A stretch of 64,000 nt of DNA from Phoronis australis (GCA_002633005.1 NMRA01000235.1:533459-597458); one strand, 5' to 3'; positions 12,560-25,864 are shown, numbered from the stretch's first letter. Notes: generated by a model from the letters alone, not told the origin. Numbers and translations are program-made.

Positions 12560-14880
12560 ATGCACGCACTGCACATAAACAGGTATACACATACTACAGA
12601 GCTATTTCTGTTTCAAAACTTTATACAGAGTCGCTCGTAGTGTCGAAACAATCCTCTTTCTTTGGGACTCAGTTGCATAAAAGTTATACGCCGCATAGCT
12701 AAATTGACGTTGCATTATCATGCGTCAGGTTGTTATTGTTGAACAAACGACCTGACGTCATGCAGCGGATAAATTTTGAAGCTGTATACAACTCAGTCCA
12801 GGTGTGCAGCGATGTAGAAAAATTCCGACAGAAATAAAAGACAGAGTTTGTTAAAACTATCATTCCACGAGAGCACCAAAACGTCGACTCTAGGGTCAAC
12901 AACTCAGATCTTGAATACAATACGTACACATGCATCCTGGTTGGATATGTTAGAAATACCATTATTTTCAAGTTAGAACATCATCAATGTTTTGGCCCAA
13001 AATAGGTCATTTTTGGTTCAAAAAGGTTCAGATAGTGAAGTTGTTTTAAAACGGTTTAAAAGTACGGTGAAGAAAACAAATTTACAGTTTTTATGTAGTC
13101 ACTGAATTTCTCTTTCAGAAAACAATCTTAGAATTTCCAAAGTAGTTTCCGTTAACCTTCAAGGGTGTGTCAAGCTCGAAATAAGAAATTTGGCCAAAGC
13201 TTTTTCATCGAGAAAACGGTGGAATATGAATGTCTGAGAACGACTTTTCAATATTAATCAACTGTAGTTCCTTTACGGTATTTTGTTTCGTATAATTTTG
13301 AACCTGGGGATGACTTGTTTTGATATCGAAACATCGTCATATTATTCAGCAAAAAACAAAAACTTATAATATCTACATGCACGTTTTCAAATCTGTCGAA
13401 CCTGTCTAGCACTATATAAAAGCTCATGCCTCTATTATGTGCCCCCGCACCCCCGTCAGGTGCTACCTTATTACTAGATAGTGATTACGTAAATCATATA
13501 GTCACTTCAATTGAGTTTTGCTTTTTTATAGCATGCTTTAACATGCTGTAAAAATCTTTTAACCGATTCCACAGAAATCTGATTTTGTCGCTTTTGCCTC
13601 ACTGAAATGAGAGGTAAAAAGGACCTTTTTGAAATATTGGACACACGGCTTTCAAGATGTTTATTGTAGCTAAGGTTTGCAGCTAGCAAAGTGACTTCAG
13701 TACAAATTAAAAACTATAATGATTCTAACAGCCTTTGGCCACAGTAAGTAATTTAGAGTGTACTTTGGAAATTTTCAACAATACATGGTGAACAGGGCTC
13801 CCGTTTAGTATAAAAGTAGACATGAATAATTGTTACCATGGTGACTCAGTACCATACAAGTTTTAGTCCTTAAACACGCAATCGACTAGCATGATAGTAA
13901 ATAATATGTAGCGATGACGTAGGGTTCAGATGAGCTTCGAACATCATAATCCAAATGTAACCCATTTATGTAAATCAAGTATGATTTTCACATTTCGTTG
14001 CTTTGATATACATGTATCTTGAAGTAGATTGTATTAACTAGTTACAAAGCACGAAGCAAAAGCGCATTTAGTGGTTAGAATGTAAAAAATATGCTGAAAG
14101 TGTCAGTAGCCTTGTACTCATCAACTGGAAAGAATTGAATGGGGTTCCTGCGAGGATAGGAAGAACTCAGCGTGTGAAAGCAAGTGTAAATTCACCACGA
14201 TATACCCGTAAACTTATCAGGACAACCTAGCAAAATGTAGGCCACCCTAACAAAATCTAGATAATCTTTGCAAAATCTATAACACCCTTGCAAAGTCTAG
14301 GCCACTGATTTTTTGCCGTTCCAGAAGCTCAGCCTTTATTACCTCACAAATTTACATGCAACCGTCAAGGCGCAGCTCTTCAAAGCACTATTCATGCGCT
14401 AATAAATACGACGAAATAACATCAATTCAAGAACGCAAAAAGTGAATCACATTTAATAACTCATAAAATTTGGTAATAATTCGACATTCCATTCTCAGCA
14501 ACCTACATGTATCTCGTCAGTGATCATTTTGGTGCTTGATGCAAACATTTGCCTATAACTATCAGCTGCACTGCGTGACTGATTTGCAAACCTTTTCACT
14601 TTGCATCAATTATTGTGCGCTAAAGGGTACAACTTATTGTTTGATAGTCGACATTATGCAGAGGGGCGGAGCTTGCGATAGGTTACTTGGGGTGCTAAAG
14701 CTAAAACTAAAGCCTAATCAAAAGGAATTTTAGCAAATGTCCCAGATTTTGAAACCGCTGTTTCACTCGTTGTACAAAAGAATGTGTTGAATCCGTTGAG
14801 AGAAATAACTACCAAATTGAAGCAGTGCGATATGGATGTCAATGCTGGTTACTCAAGTTGGATATGCAAAATAATACAAA
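12560..14880. other. Noncoding stretch, no gene recognised
   Basis: No exon with supporting splice sites or domain motifs was found. A short imperfect tandem repeat (about 21 bp, about four copies, word GCAAAATCTAGGCCACCC) lies at 14228-14308. A TATCGAAACATCGTC word near 13324 resembles the tails of Penelope- and LINE-type elements. Confidence 0.4.
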
Positions 14881-15320
14881 ACAACTAGAAAGATTTTGTC
14901 ACGGAGTGACAATAATGGGCTCTGCGCGTGCGTATTACTGGAATTGTTATGGAATATCATTGACAACATCCTGTTTACTAATATGAAAGGGAACTCTTTT
15001 AAAGTGTGTTAGAAATTAAATCTTAATATTTTGATTACCTTTGCACTAAATGACCCCTCCTGATGCATTATGAGCCCCGATGAGGGAATAAGTATAAATT
15101 CCATTATAAGTGTCGTTAATGCTAAGAAGCACAGGTGTCTTACTTGAAGCACTTTAGAATGCAAGATGAAGGAATTGGTCAAGCGTTCAGATGAAAATTG
15201 CAGATAATGACCCTATGGATGCACCAAATGACCTGAAACTTTAAATATCAAACTCAATCGAATTTACTAACAGATATGCAATTTTGAAGTCTCTAGCTCT
15301 AAATTTAAGTTTGTATTTAA

Positions 15321-15333
15321 TGACCTTTGACCT
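15321..15333 (-). promoter_or_regulatory. Perfect DR1 nuclear-receptor half-site pair
   Basis: The minus strand reads AGGTCAAAGGTCA, the canonical direct repeat with one-base spacing bound by HNF4, RXR and COUP-TF type receptors. The same word recurs with at most one end change at 19820 and 37901, and degenerately in most repeat units. The sequence match is exact; function is unproven. Confidence 0.4.
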
Positions 15334-18300
15334 TTTTTCTTATTGGATTGGTCTATTGCTTAGTAAAGTAGTTTATTCGATTGACATGTCGGTTTCCACT
15401 AGTGAGCTGAAATTAAAAAGAATTCCTTGAAAAATATAAGGAGATATAACATTTTGAAAGTTAAATGACCTTTGCACTAGTTGACCCTATCCGGTGCATT
15501 ATAACTATTTTAAGGAGAATTATTGCAGGCAAAGCCCGTAAAAATGTATTTAATGCTCAGAATCACAGTTGTCTAACGGTCGACATCTCAGAATACTTGG
15601 TGAATGGAAAAGACAAATTTTCAGAATAAAAATGCACCTAATGACCCCATGGTTGCATTAAATGACCTGAAAATTTGTATTTCAAATTGAAATAGACGTA
15701 CCAATCAGACTTGCGAATTTGAAGTTCCTAGATCAAAATGACCTTTGACATGTTTTACCTGATTGGATGATTCGATTACTCAGAAGAAGATTTTTTAATG
15801 GCTTGTTGACTAAAACTTGTGCACCGAATTTCGAAAAGATAGCTTTAAAACTGAAGAAAGAGTAGCATTTTTGCCCCAAACGACCTCTTCCAGTGCATCA
15901 TGGAATATGATTATATGAGGAATCCAAATTCATATACTCTTAAAAATCCTATGATGAAATTATGGACCGTGCCTGCACCCAACTTGGAGTTATTAAGCCT
16001 CAAATTTGGTCGGAAGAACAAAAACAATAAGAACTAGAATGCAATTGCGTATGTGCACTTACAACTCGCGTGGTGTACGCACATGTAGAGGGAAGTATAG
16101 TCGCATTACATTGCATAGAAGTTGCATCCTATGTGTGAAAGAGATAGATGACCCTGGTAACTATGAAAGAGCGAGAGTGAGAGAATATCATCAGAAAACT
16201 GCACTTAATGACCCCCTAGTAGCACCTAATGACTCCAAAGTTCGTGGCTGAATTTCTTTTTACTCATGAAAATAAGATACGTGAGTATGTAAGGTCCAGC
16301 TCAAAAATTGATTTTGCACTTAATTACCTTAGACCAGGAAACTCAGTTCCCTTGGTCCGATTGATATTCCAAGTGAATTTCGGATGCATTGCTCTAGTGT
16401 CTGGTTGTTAACAAAATCTGAAGAGTCTATTTAAAAACCTGTAGAAGAAGAAGCAATTTGATGGAATGCACTCCTTGGCCCTTTCGGGTAAATCCGGTAC
16501 ATTGAGAAGCAAGCAAACCCATGTGATCAATAAAATTTGATCGGCAATTGTTTGACCCGCCATGAATACGAACGCTCTCCCTAATGCATCATTTAAGTAC
16601 AAGCTGATTGAAAAAGTATTAAATTTAACAGAAAACTGCACTTAATGGCCCCAAAGTTGCACCAAGTGACCCCAAAATTTGTGACTGAACTTCCTTCATG
16701 AATGAACCATATGCATGATTATGAAAGGTCTAGCTTAAAAATGACTTTTGCACGTAATGACCTTTGACACGTAAACTCGGTTGCTTTGATCAGATTGGAA
16801 TTAGAAGTCAATTGCAAATCCTCTTCTCCAGTGCCTGCTTGTTATCAAAATACGGAGACTCTATCTAAAAACCTGTCGAAGAAGAAGCAATATGACGGTT
16901 CGCACTCTTTAACACGTTTCAGGTCATTGTGGTGCATTTCGAGTCAAATCCATGTGATCAATAGATTGTGCTCGGCAATTGGTTGAACTACAATGAATAT
17001 GAACACTCTCCCTAATGCAACATTTAAGTACAAGCTGATTAAAAAGTGTTAAATCTAAGAGAAAACTGAACTTAATGACCCCAAATTTGCACCAAGTGAC
17101 CCCAAAGTTTGTGACTAAACTTCCTTTATGAAGGGTAGTCACAGGCATGATTATGAAAGGTATAGCTTAAAAATCAATTTTGCACTTAATGGCCTTCGCC
17201 GCGACAGCTCGGTTCCCTTTTCCGATTGGAATTCCAAGTAAATTTCGGATGCCAATCTCTGGTGCCTACTTGTTACCAAACTTGGAAGAGTCTATCTAAA
17301 AACTTGTAGAAGAAGAAGCATTTAAGATGAATGTACTCCTTGACCCGGTTTGGGTCATTCCAGTGCATTTTGGGTCAAAACAAGATCAACAAAATATCCA
17401 TTGATCATCGTATCAATCACAATGAATATGCTTGTTGTCAATGAATCTATGTAAGAGTAATAACAATATGAAAAGGAAGAAAGAAGAATAAGAACTAGAA
17501 CGCAATTGTGCATGCGCATTTACATCTCTGCGCGTGGTGTATGCATGTGCATAGTGAAGTATAGGCACATTACATTGCATAGAAGTTGCATCCTTTGTGT
17601 GAAAGAGAGATGTCCCTGGTAACTATGAATGAGCAAGACCAAGGAGAAAGAGTATCAACCGAAAACTGCACCAAATGACCACACAGTTGCACCTAATGAC
17701 CCCAAAGTTTGTGACTAAATTTTCTTTACGATTGAAAACTATATGAGTGATTGTGTAAGGTTTAGTTCAAAAATCACTTTTGCACTTATGACCTTTGAGC
17801 CGGAAACTCGGTTCCTTGATCCGACTTAAATTCCACGTAAATTTTGAATGCACTTCTCTAGTGCCTTCTTGGTATCAAAATCGGGGGAGTCTATCTAAAA
17901 TCCTGTCAAGAAGAAGCAACTTGACAGAATGCACTCCTTGACCCATTTCGGGTCAATCTGGTGCATGTTGAGTCAAATCCATGCGATCAATATAATTTGA
18001 TCGGCAATTGGTTAAACCATCGTGAATTTAAACGCTCTCCCTAATGCATCATTCAGGTACAACCTGATTGAAAGTCTTAAATTCAACAGAAAACTACACT
18101 TAATGACCCCAAAGTTGCACCTAGTGACCCCAAGTTGGTGACTTAATGAATGGTAATAATATGCATGATTATGAAATGTCTAGCCCAAAAATCACCTGTA
18201 CCTGGTAACTATGAAACTGCATGAGTGAGAAGTAAGAACATCAACAAAAACTGCACCTAAGGACCCCACAGGTGCACCTAATGACACCAAAAATTGTGAC

Positions 18301-19819
18301 TGAACATCCTTTACTAATGAAGACTATTTGCGTAATTATGTAAGGTCTAGCTCAAAATTCACTTTTGCACTTAATAACCTTTTACCCGGAAATTTGGTTC
18401 CCTTGAGCCCATTTAAATTCCAAGTAAATTTCGGATGCGGATAACTGGTGCATGCTTGTTTTCAAAATTCGGAGAGTCTAAAAACATGTAAAAGAAGAAA
18501 GAACTTGACCCATTTCGAGTCAACTCGGTGAATTTTGAGTCAAATCCATGTAATCCATAGAATTTGATTGGCAATTTGCTGAACCACCGTGAATTTGAAT
18601 GATCTCCCTAATTAATTGATTAACTACAAGCTGATTAAAAAATCTTAAATTTAACAGAAAACTGCACTTAGTGACCCCAGAGTTGCACCTAGTGACCTCA
18701 AAATCTGTGACTGAACTTCGTTTAAAAATGATTATCATATGCATAATTATGAAAGATCTAGCTAAAAAATTCACTTTTGCACTGAATGACTTTTTACCCA
18801 GACACTCAGTTTCCTTTGTCGGATTGGTAATTTTCCGATGCAAGACCTTAGTTCATACTTCTTTACAAAATTCAAAGCGTTTATCTTAAAACCTGTAGAA
18901 GAAGAATTTTAAAGGAATGCACTCTGTTTCGGGTCATTTTGGTGCATTTTGGCTGAAAATATTATAATCACTTAATTTATTTCATTATCGTATCCACAAC
19001 AAAGAATGTGATTGCTGTTAACAAATCGATGTAAGAATAATAACAATCTCAAAAGGAAGGAAGAATAAGGATCAGAATGAGATGAATGAGAACTAGAATG
19101 AAATTGCGTATGCGCACATACAACTCTGCGCGTGGTGTATGCACGTGTAGAGTGGACTATTGGTGCATAACATTGCATAGAAGCTGCATCCTTTGTGTGA
19201 AAGAGAGCCATGTCCCTGGTGACTATGAAAGAGCAAGAGTGAAAAGAGACAATATCAACGGAAAACTGCACCAAACAAACTCGCAGTTGCACCTAATGAC
19301 CCCAAAGTTTGTGATTAATTTTTCTTTATGAATGAAAACTATATACGTGATTATGTAAGGTTTAGCTCAAAAATTACTTTTGCACTTAATGGCTTTGACC
19401 CGGAAACTCCGTTCCCTTTATCCGATTTAAATTCCACAAAAATTAATGGTGCACTTCTCTAATATCTGCTTGTTATCAAAATTCGGAGAGTCTATCTAAA
19501 AATGTAGGAGAAGAAGCACTTTGACGGAATGCACTCTCTGACCCGTTTCGAGTCATTCCGTTGTATTTCTAGTCAAATCCATGTAATTAATAGAATTTGA
19601 TCGGAGATAGGTTGAACCACCATGAATTTGAACGTTCTCCTGACTGCATCAATGAAGTATCAGCTGATTAAGAAAGTATTAAATTTAAGAGAAAACTGCA
19701 CTTAATGACCCCAAAGTTGCATCCAGTGACCCCAACAGTTTGTGACTGAACTCCCTTTGTGAAAGATAATATCATGCATGATTTTGAAAGGTCTCGCTCA
19801 AAAATCACTTTTGCACTAA

Positions 19820-19832
19820 TGACCTTTGACCC
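19820..19832 (-). promoter_or_regulatory. DR1-like site in the repeat unit
   Basis: TGACCTTTGACCC is read on the plus strand, a DR1 with one terminal mismatch, at the same place in its unit as the other copies. Confidence 0.35.
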
Positions 19833-20224
19833 AAAAACTCAGTTCCCTTCACCAGATTGGAATTTTAAGTAATTTCGGATGCAGATCTCTGGTGTCTACT
19901 TGTTACCAAAATTGGAAGATTCTATCTAAAAACCTGTACAACGAGAAGTATTTTGTAAAAATGTATTCCTTGACCCGTTTCAAAAAAGCCGCTGCCAAAT
20001 TCATTTAAGATTTGCGTTTGGATGTCCCTGTTCATTTTAAAGCTTTCCCATTTTGGCAACATTAATTCAGAGTATTGCTGATATACTTTAAGATTCATCC
20101 ATGTCCATGTATATAACTGTTATGAACAGTTCAGCCGGATGTACTAACCAGGAGACATACATGTAACGTTAGTCGGTATATTGAGAATCTCACAGAAACA
20201 GGATATAACTTTGTGACTCAAAAT

Positions 20225-21348
20225 TTAAAGGAGAATGCCACCCGATTTAATTAGTATTTTTTACCGTCTTAATTGGTCTATATCCATATCGCCTATATTG
20301 CCGAGAGGTGTCGCTTTAACCTGTGAGGAAGGTGAGAAACGACGCAGCGACGTCATTGGTTCGTTTGTATAGAGTGAATGTCGCTATATTCTGGTGCATT
20401 GTTCCCACTTGTCCGAACTATGAAGCTGCGAAGAAAGTTGGTACATCGTTTTTCGACTTCCTCGAGAGCCCAAAATGCTTAGCAAGCGCCTCGCGGTAGT
20501 GAAAAATAAAAGGTACGCTGCTAATAGCAAGTATGCGACCGTGAAATATCTCCATTATTCAAATCATTGTTACTGTACAATGTTTGCCCTGACGGTCTGT
20601 GGAAGGGGAACCAGACTTCGCGGCTCCCAACAGTAGATTTTTAGTTTCGTTGCTAATTCACATGAATAATTACGTACATATTATATCACTTACTATTATA
20701 GTGTTTTCGTGACTGGAGGTTTAGTTTCCAATTCAAGCTGGCTTGTTTGTGCCAGTCCCGGCGGCTGCGACGGACCTGATCGGGTTCCGAGCCACTGACC
20801 GTTGATAACGAGTTAGTCCCGCCGCAACTGGCCTGATCGGGTTCCGAGCTACTGGCTGGGATAACAAGCGTTTTTTGTGTTTAGAACTCAAAAATTCAAA
20901 AGTCCAAACAACACAGATCTAGGTTCTCCTGTATGTATTTCAAGGAAGAATACTTCGAATTTATCTCCGAACAGACTCCGAACTCCTGCTACGGACCGTG
21001 GTAAATTGGCCTTCCGAACTGTGTAGGTGTGTCCAAATACCAATAAATCCGTAACAGCGAAATAAAACAACACGTTTTATAAGAACTCGGCGTATTTTAA
21101 AGGTTTTACATCGAAGTATGATGATTTATTTGTGTTAAACGATGAATTCAAGCGATAAGCTGACCCCACTAACCCGTGTTGTGAACTGCTGAATAGACTG
21201 CAAGTGAAACCAATTACGTCATTGGATAGTTTCAACGCCTCCGTCTGCCGTCAGTTATCACGTAACGCAACCCTACGTGCAGTTATCGAGTAGAACTACT
21301 CGATCTAAATTGATACAAAATAAGTTGTTAGGTGGCATTCTTCTTTAA
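20225..21348. mobile_element. TTAA-flanked terminal-inverted-repeat DNA element (1.1 kb)
   Basis: The left end reads TTTAAAGGAGAATGCCACC. The right end in reverse complement reads TTTAAAGAAGAATGCCACC, with one mismatch. TTAA at both outer edges would be the target-site duplication, as in piggyBac- and Kolobok-type elements. Inside, two imperfect direct repeats of about 60 bp share the word CTGATCGGGTTCCGAGC (near 20777 and 20832). A THAP-like coding start lies near the left end. No full transposase frame exists, so this is a non-autonomous or decayed copy. Confidence 0.65.
20392..20470 (+). pseudogene. THAP-like N-terminal fragment inside the TIR element
   Basis: The frame reads WCIVPTCPNYEAAKKVG, then TSFFDFLESPK. 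This resembles the C-x4-C start and the S-F-x-x-FP turn of a THAP finger, but FPKD is replaced and no C-x2-H half follows. Only the domain start is supported. Its place inside a TIR element fits the use of THAP as a transposase DNA-binding head. Confidence 0.3.
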
Positions 21349-21912
21349 ACTGACTTGAACGCGGTGTGAAGAAAGCTTTTTGGATATCACCGACCTCCCC
21401 ATGGATCAGTGTGATGGAGGAGTGATACACAATCTAAGCCTAGCAAATTTCGTTTGCCTTACTACCGGTCCGACACCACACCAGTTCAGGTTCACAGAAA
21501 GGCTATAAGCTTGAGATTGCCAGTCGATCATCTTATGTCGATACTTCTGTGATTCTCGGAACATAGTGTTAATTAGGCACATCTCGCTAAACTAACATAA
21601 CTCGCCAGTTAATTATCATTTCATGGTGTTCAAGGATTCGGAATATTCTGAAGTTAAGTCCCACTTGTTGGAAACACAATGAAAAGTCATGTTTTTCGAT
21701 CTTGGCGAGGCGGCCGTCGTAAATTATTTACTCGGGATTTTCCGAATGCTTGATCAAGAAAAGGGAAACTGATTAAACGGAAAATACACTTTTGCCATCT
21801 TGCATTACAAATATTTCAATCGTTGTCCCTTGAACACGATGTAAACGTAAGAAAAAACCGACAAGTGCCGTTAGTGTAACTTACATATAGGTGATTAATT
21901 GCATCTTTCCAT

Positions 21913-22192
21913 CGGTGAACATAACGTGTAAAACAACCAAGTTAGGACAGGAATATGCTGGTTTAAAAGCTACAACCAAGGATGGTCTGACATGTAGATT
22001 GGTCAATCACGAATCTTCTCAAAAGAATGTTCGTGCGATCAAAAACGGAGACTGATTTTGACAAAATTCCTTATTCGGTGTATATGTCAAACCTATGCCC
22101 TAACCCAGAAGAATCTCCGGATGGTTCGAGGTGCTACATAAAAGGACAGTTCCCAAAGTGGGATTACTGTGACATCACATTCTGCAAAGGAT
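21913..22192 (+). pseudogene. Second kringle exon, frameshifted
   Basis: This is a paralogue of the 1.56-1.84 kb kringle exon. The left half reads TCKTTKLGQEY, then GLTCRLVNHES. The right half, in another frame, reads DFDKIPYSVYMSNLCPNP, SRCYIKG and WDYCDITFCKGC. All six cysteines can be found, but the halves are out of frame near 22025. Compared with the intact copy the spacing is 70 rather than 72 bases. The aligned acceptor position lacks AG; the nearest AG upstream, at 21889-21890, would give a different phase. The GTAGGT donor is kept. It is most likely a decaying exon; a sequencing indel is possible. Confidence 0.6.
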
Positions 22193-22199
22193 GTAGGTT

Positions 22200-24300
22200 A
22201 TTTGCTAATCATGTATGCTGAATAACCAGGGAATGCAACCGAAGTTTACGCGGTAGCATGAACTCTGATACATCTTCTCTCTAGACATCGTTTTTCGCGA
22301 TTGGTGATTTTGGAGCTAAGTCAAATATGTTCTTGGGCTGGATTTGTTCTTTTGAAGCAATGGAAGAAAGATAAACCGTTTTTGGATTATTAGTGACCTA
22401 TTGCTTATAGTTTTCAGATGTAGCGCTTTGGCAAGTCGGTTCAGCTTTTAGGAGGTTCCTTCCAGGACACACAAAAGCTCATCAAGCTTGAACGACTGCA
22501 TTTACAGTAGTTACATTTTAGCTTAGAATTTGCTTTAATGCTGGCTAAATCTCGATCGAATCCTTACTGGAGTTCTCCAGCTACTTTGTCGAAATCGCTC
22601 CAGGTCACTGTGCAAGACCATTCACAAATGACAATTAGTGGCCACGCACAATGATGTCACACGACACTCCAAGTAAATTGCCAATCAAGTGCTGTTTTAT
22701 GACGACAAAATTTCGACTGAACTGCCAAACAATTTTGACAAATTCGCTATGGTTTGACTGGGAATGACTGCAAGACTTGTCGAATTCTGACCACTTAATT
22801 TTCAGAATTAGTGAACACTTGGCGCTATTGCAGGACTGTGTGCTTACATTTCTTACAACACAGTATACCTCAATTCTTTCGTCGTGATGTTTCTGGACCG
22901 TGCGGTAAACACTTTCCCATTTTTGGTATCCAAATTCACGCCCCAGGTTATAAATTTCCATGTTTGGCAACGATGTCTGTATCTCAAATTGATCTAGAGA
23001 ATGTGCTAACACATTTCTTGGGAGATATGTTCGAACCTTTCAGCCGTCTACGGTGGCCTTGCGTCAGCCAATTGGGCGCCCGCCGCGCTGTTCTCAGCAT
23101 TAGTTGCCCTTTTTCAGGCCTTTCTAAGGTATAAATTTGCAAATTTATTACATAACATGCAGTGCCATTAAAATTCACTGGGAAACGGCAATAGCCCGAG
23201 TTTCGACCTCCAGAACCGAGATTAAACGCCTTAGTTTTGTTTCGAGAGTTTCAATGACGGTTAATTTGGACAAAGTCTTGCAAGATGTTAAATTACGGAC
23301 TTATTAAGGTATATTTTGTTCAAGACCAGTTTCAGTTGAACCATTCTTAGCTAGGCGCTCCTACATGACCACAATTTCCCCCTATCACCAGAAATGACTT
23401 TTATTATGACCATGTTCTTATGAAACTCCGAAAAATTCCTGTAGGTTGTGTCGTTATAGTTTGGGGTTGACTGGCAAGATTATTTTGAAGATGATACTTT
23501 TTTGTGATGAAAATTGCTCTAGAAAATAATTTTTCTGAAAAATTACTTCACACCCGCGGTGTGTCCCGCGGCGGAGAATTGGAATGAGTGGACCTCACTC
23601 TAGTAAGCATAAGTAATCTTTTCAAACTTATATGCTTACTGTACGTTAGTTTAGTTAAGCCCTTGATTGTTTTCGGTGATTTTTGTACGAGTTTATTGGG
23701 AAGTTATTATGCCTAGGACCATATTGCATCCCTATTAGTATGCACTCGCGTAGCTAGTCACAGGACGTGGTAAGGGCTACACCTTTCCACATTTCCGGCC
23801 TTTAGACAGGGTCGAAACGAATTCTTATCGAAAAAATGAACAATTAGTCGTCGTTGTCCAATTTTTGACGTTTTCCAGATCTCGTGAAGACTACTCAATA
23901 ATAAATAGAGTTTTTGTCACCGAAACATAAAATGAACGCCCCGCGTGTTGCCCAGACAGTGCAAGTCTGGGCCCGGTCTCCAATCTCCAAAGTCAGACTC
24001 ATACTTATACTCTAGACTTCATACTTAAAATCGTGCTTAATTGAGTCGCACTCAAAAAGCGTTTTTAATGTCACAATTCCAGTAGACACCAAACGTACTC
24101 AAATCTGAGAATCGTACTCGAGTTGCTCTGGATCTCTCTGTCACGTGAAATGCAAAGCCAAGCCCAGTTGCGCTAATTCAGCGCCCGATGTTCGCATAAG
24201 ATACCCTGCCAATTATTAAGATTTAACATTTGAGTTCCTAACATCCCGAAAATTTCTTAAGAAGTTTGAAACAGCTCATCCCATCAGCGTCACGGCAGAA
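22200..24300. other. Noncoding stretch
   Basis: No exon with domain motifs or paired splice sites was recognised. A minus-strand open frame at 22635-23012 has no recognisable family. Confidence 0.35.
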
Positions 24301-24404
24301 GCAGCTACAATTTCAGTGCCTGATTTAGGCGGGGGGGGGGCAAAAGGGTTCTTAATCCCCTAAACTTTACACATTTCCTCCTGCAATTGGCATATTCACA
24401 CCAA

Positions 24405-24665
24405 GAATTGATGGCATATTGATGCAGTGGTGGGCCGGCTACCTCGGCCTCGAGGATCACTTACCATACCCTAGGCTAACCAACATTTTTAAGGGAGAGT
24501 TTGAATTGCACATTTCCTTTGAGGGGAGGTGGGATTTCACAGGATTGGACCTTAATTGCCAGCCGGTTGCCACGTCAGCTAATACGCCAGTCAAACCTAT
24601 TAAGCCCCAGATATTTGACTCCTGTTCAACCCCCGTACTCAAGTTGTTCTTTCAATTGCTTATTA
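24405..24665 (+). repeat. Dispersed repeat, copy 1 of 3
   Basis: The segment begins near GATGCAGTGGTGGGCCGG and includes TTTGAGGGGAGGT, then ACGCCAGTCAAACCT. Related copies lie at about 52262-52530 and 59365-59900 (the latter split by an insertion), in both cases at the 3' side of a BEL/Pao element. The minus strand is open with a conserved TGVLADV peptide. The element type is unknown. A ten-base G run lies just upstream, at about 24331. Confidence 0.6.
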
Positions 24666-25858
24666 GTCTTCATCTAGAAGCCACTTACGCAGATGTCAAA
24701 ACTTTGATATTGAATCTTTACTGTAAGTGCCGACGCACTCTTGTGTTTGTAGTCTGACTATATTCGCCATCTGTTGGTGGTTTATGTGTTTGCTCTCCAG
24801 CTTCTACCGCGTATATTTTCCACGTGACTAATTCTTCAATAGAATTTTGCATATGTATAACTGCTCGGCACACCATAGTTTATAGCTGTAACGCGCGCCA
24901 GCTTAGCTCATTCGTGCTTCAACGTCCTTACATGTATCTTGAGTTTTGAGTTTAGTCGTGATTTATGCCGCAAATTGGTGTAAGTATTTTGCACTTAGTT
25001 TTGTTACAGTATCTAGTCAGTACTTTAACGTAATTGTAACGCGTACTCTGTAACTTTAATTAGCTTTCCTCAAGTAGTTTGACGTTGTCCGAATAAGAAT
25101 ATATGCAATGTTTAACGTTAGTATTGTAACTTTGTAAACGACCAACGTATTGTTCAATTGTCTCATAGAACGTTTTTTTGTATGGTACAGTTGAACCGAG
25201 TAATTATAAGAAAGAAACGAATAAAGTTTGTCAACGCAACTTATGCTCGAGTTCTCCATGTGGCTTTAACGATTTTCGCGACCACATTTACGCTTTACCG
25301 GAATGTATCAAGTTAGTTGACATACATGTACATGTATGGCAGGTGATTTAGAAACATTACATGTACAAGAATTCAAAGGCCATATCTGACCGGGACTTGA
25401 CGTCTACTTAAATATAGGCAAACGAAATCTGGAATACCATTCGGGTATTGAAGAGTTATGATGACTAAACTATGGATGTGATATGTATCTGACAGGGAAG
25501 CAACTGTTTTTCAACTTTCCTCGTCTTTGGGAAACCCACTACGAAACTTTGACCCATCTACTGCAACCAAGGCTGCACATACTTCTTACACGGCTTTTCC
25601 CACAGGTGCTTTTGACAATTGCAATGACTTGCCGACAAGGGATTGCAATACGCCTCTTACAAAGAATCATACAGTACAGTAAAAAAGAGTATATAAATTG
25701 GCGGCTATGAAATGCGCAGATAATATGACGAAGAATATTTATAATGAAAAGTATTGTCTTTGAACTGAAACTGAACCGCTGCAATATGGTATGAAAACTT
25801 ATTTTTAGACATGATGTATGCCTGAGTGTCCTTTCGTTATTTTCTTCTCTCTCTCGTG

Positions 25859-25864
25859 TTTATT
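25859..25864 (-). promoter_or_regulatory. Candidate polyadenylation signal of the ZP gene
   Basis: AATAAA on the minus strand, 174 bases beyond the stop codon of the ZP terminal exon. The word is common in AT-rich DNA, so support comes only from its position. Confidence 0.35.

Larger units (their letters stand above)
14890..20005 (+). repeat. Complex tandem repeat with higher-order organisation
   Basis: A core with the word CACTTAATGACCCCAAAGTT and a following TTGCACC recurs near 16203, 16639, 17070, 17668, 18096, 18252, 18664, 19270 and 19699. Spacings are mostly 410-435 or about 605 bp. Longer units carry an extra block (TAAGAACTAGAATGC, then CTCTGCGCGTGGTGTATGCA) near 16.01, 17.49 and 19.08 kb, giving a higher-order period near 1.5 kb. 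Degenerate units extend left to 14.9 kb. Other recurring words are TGACCTTTGACC and TTGACCCRTTTCGGGTCA. Open frames here are not genes. A separate copy lies at 37.34-38.26 kb. Confidence 0.85.

Noticed and set aside
16006-19331. Several 60-107 residue open frames
   Set aside because: They lie in tandem repeat units, are not conserved between units, and have no domain motifs.
20777-20850. GGTTCCGAGCC words resembling a tRNA B box
   Set aside because: No A box at proper spacing and no cloverleaf; they are part of a short direct repeat in the TIR element.
22635-23012. Minus-strand open frame of 125 residues
   Set aside because: No recognisable motif, no supporting splice sites, and an overlapping plus-strand frame of similar length.
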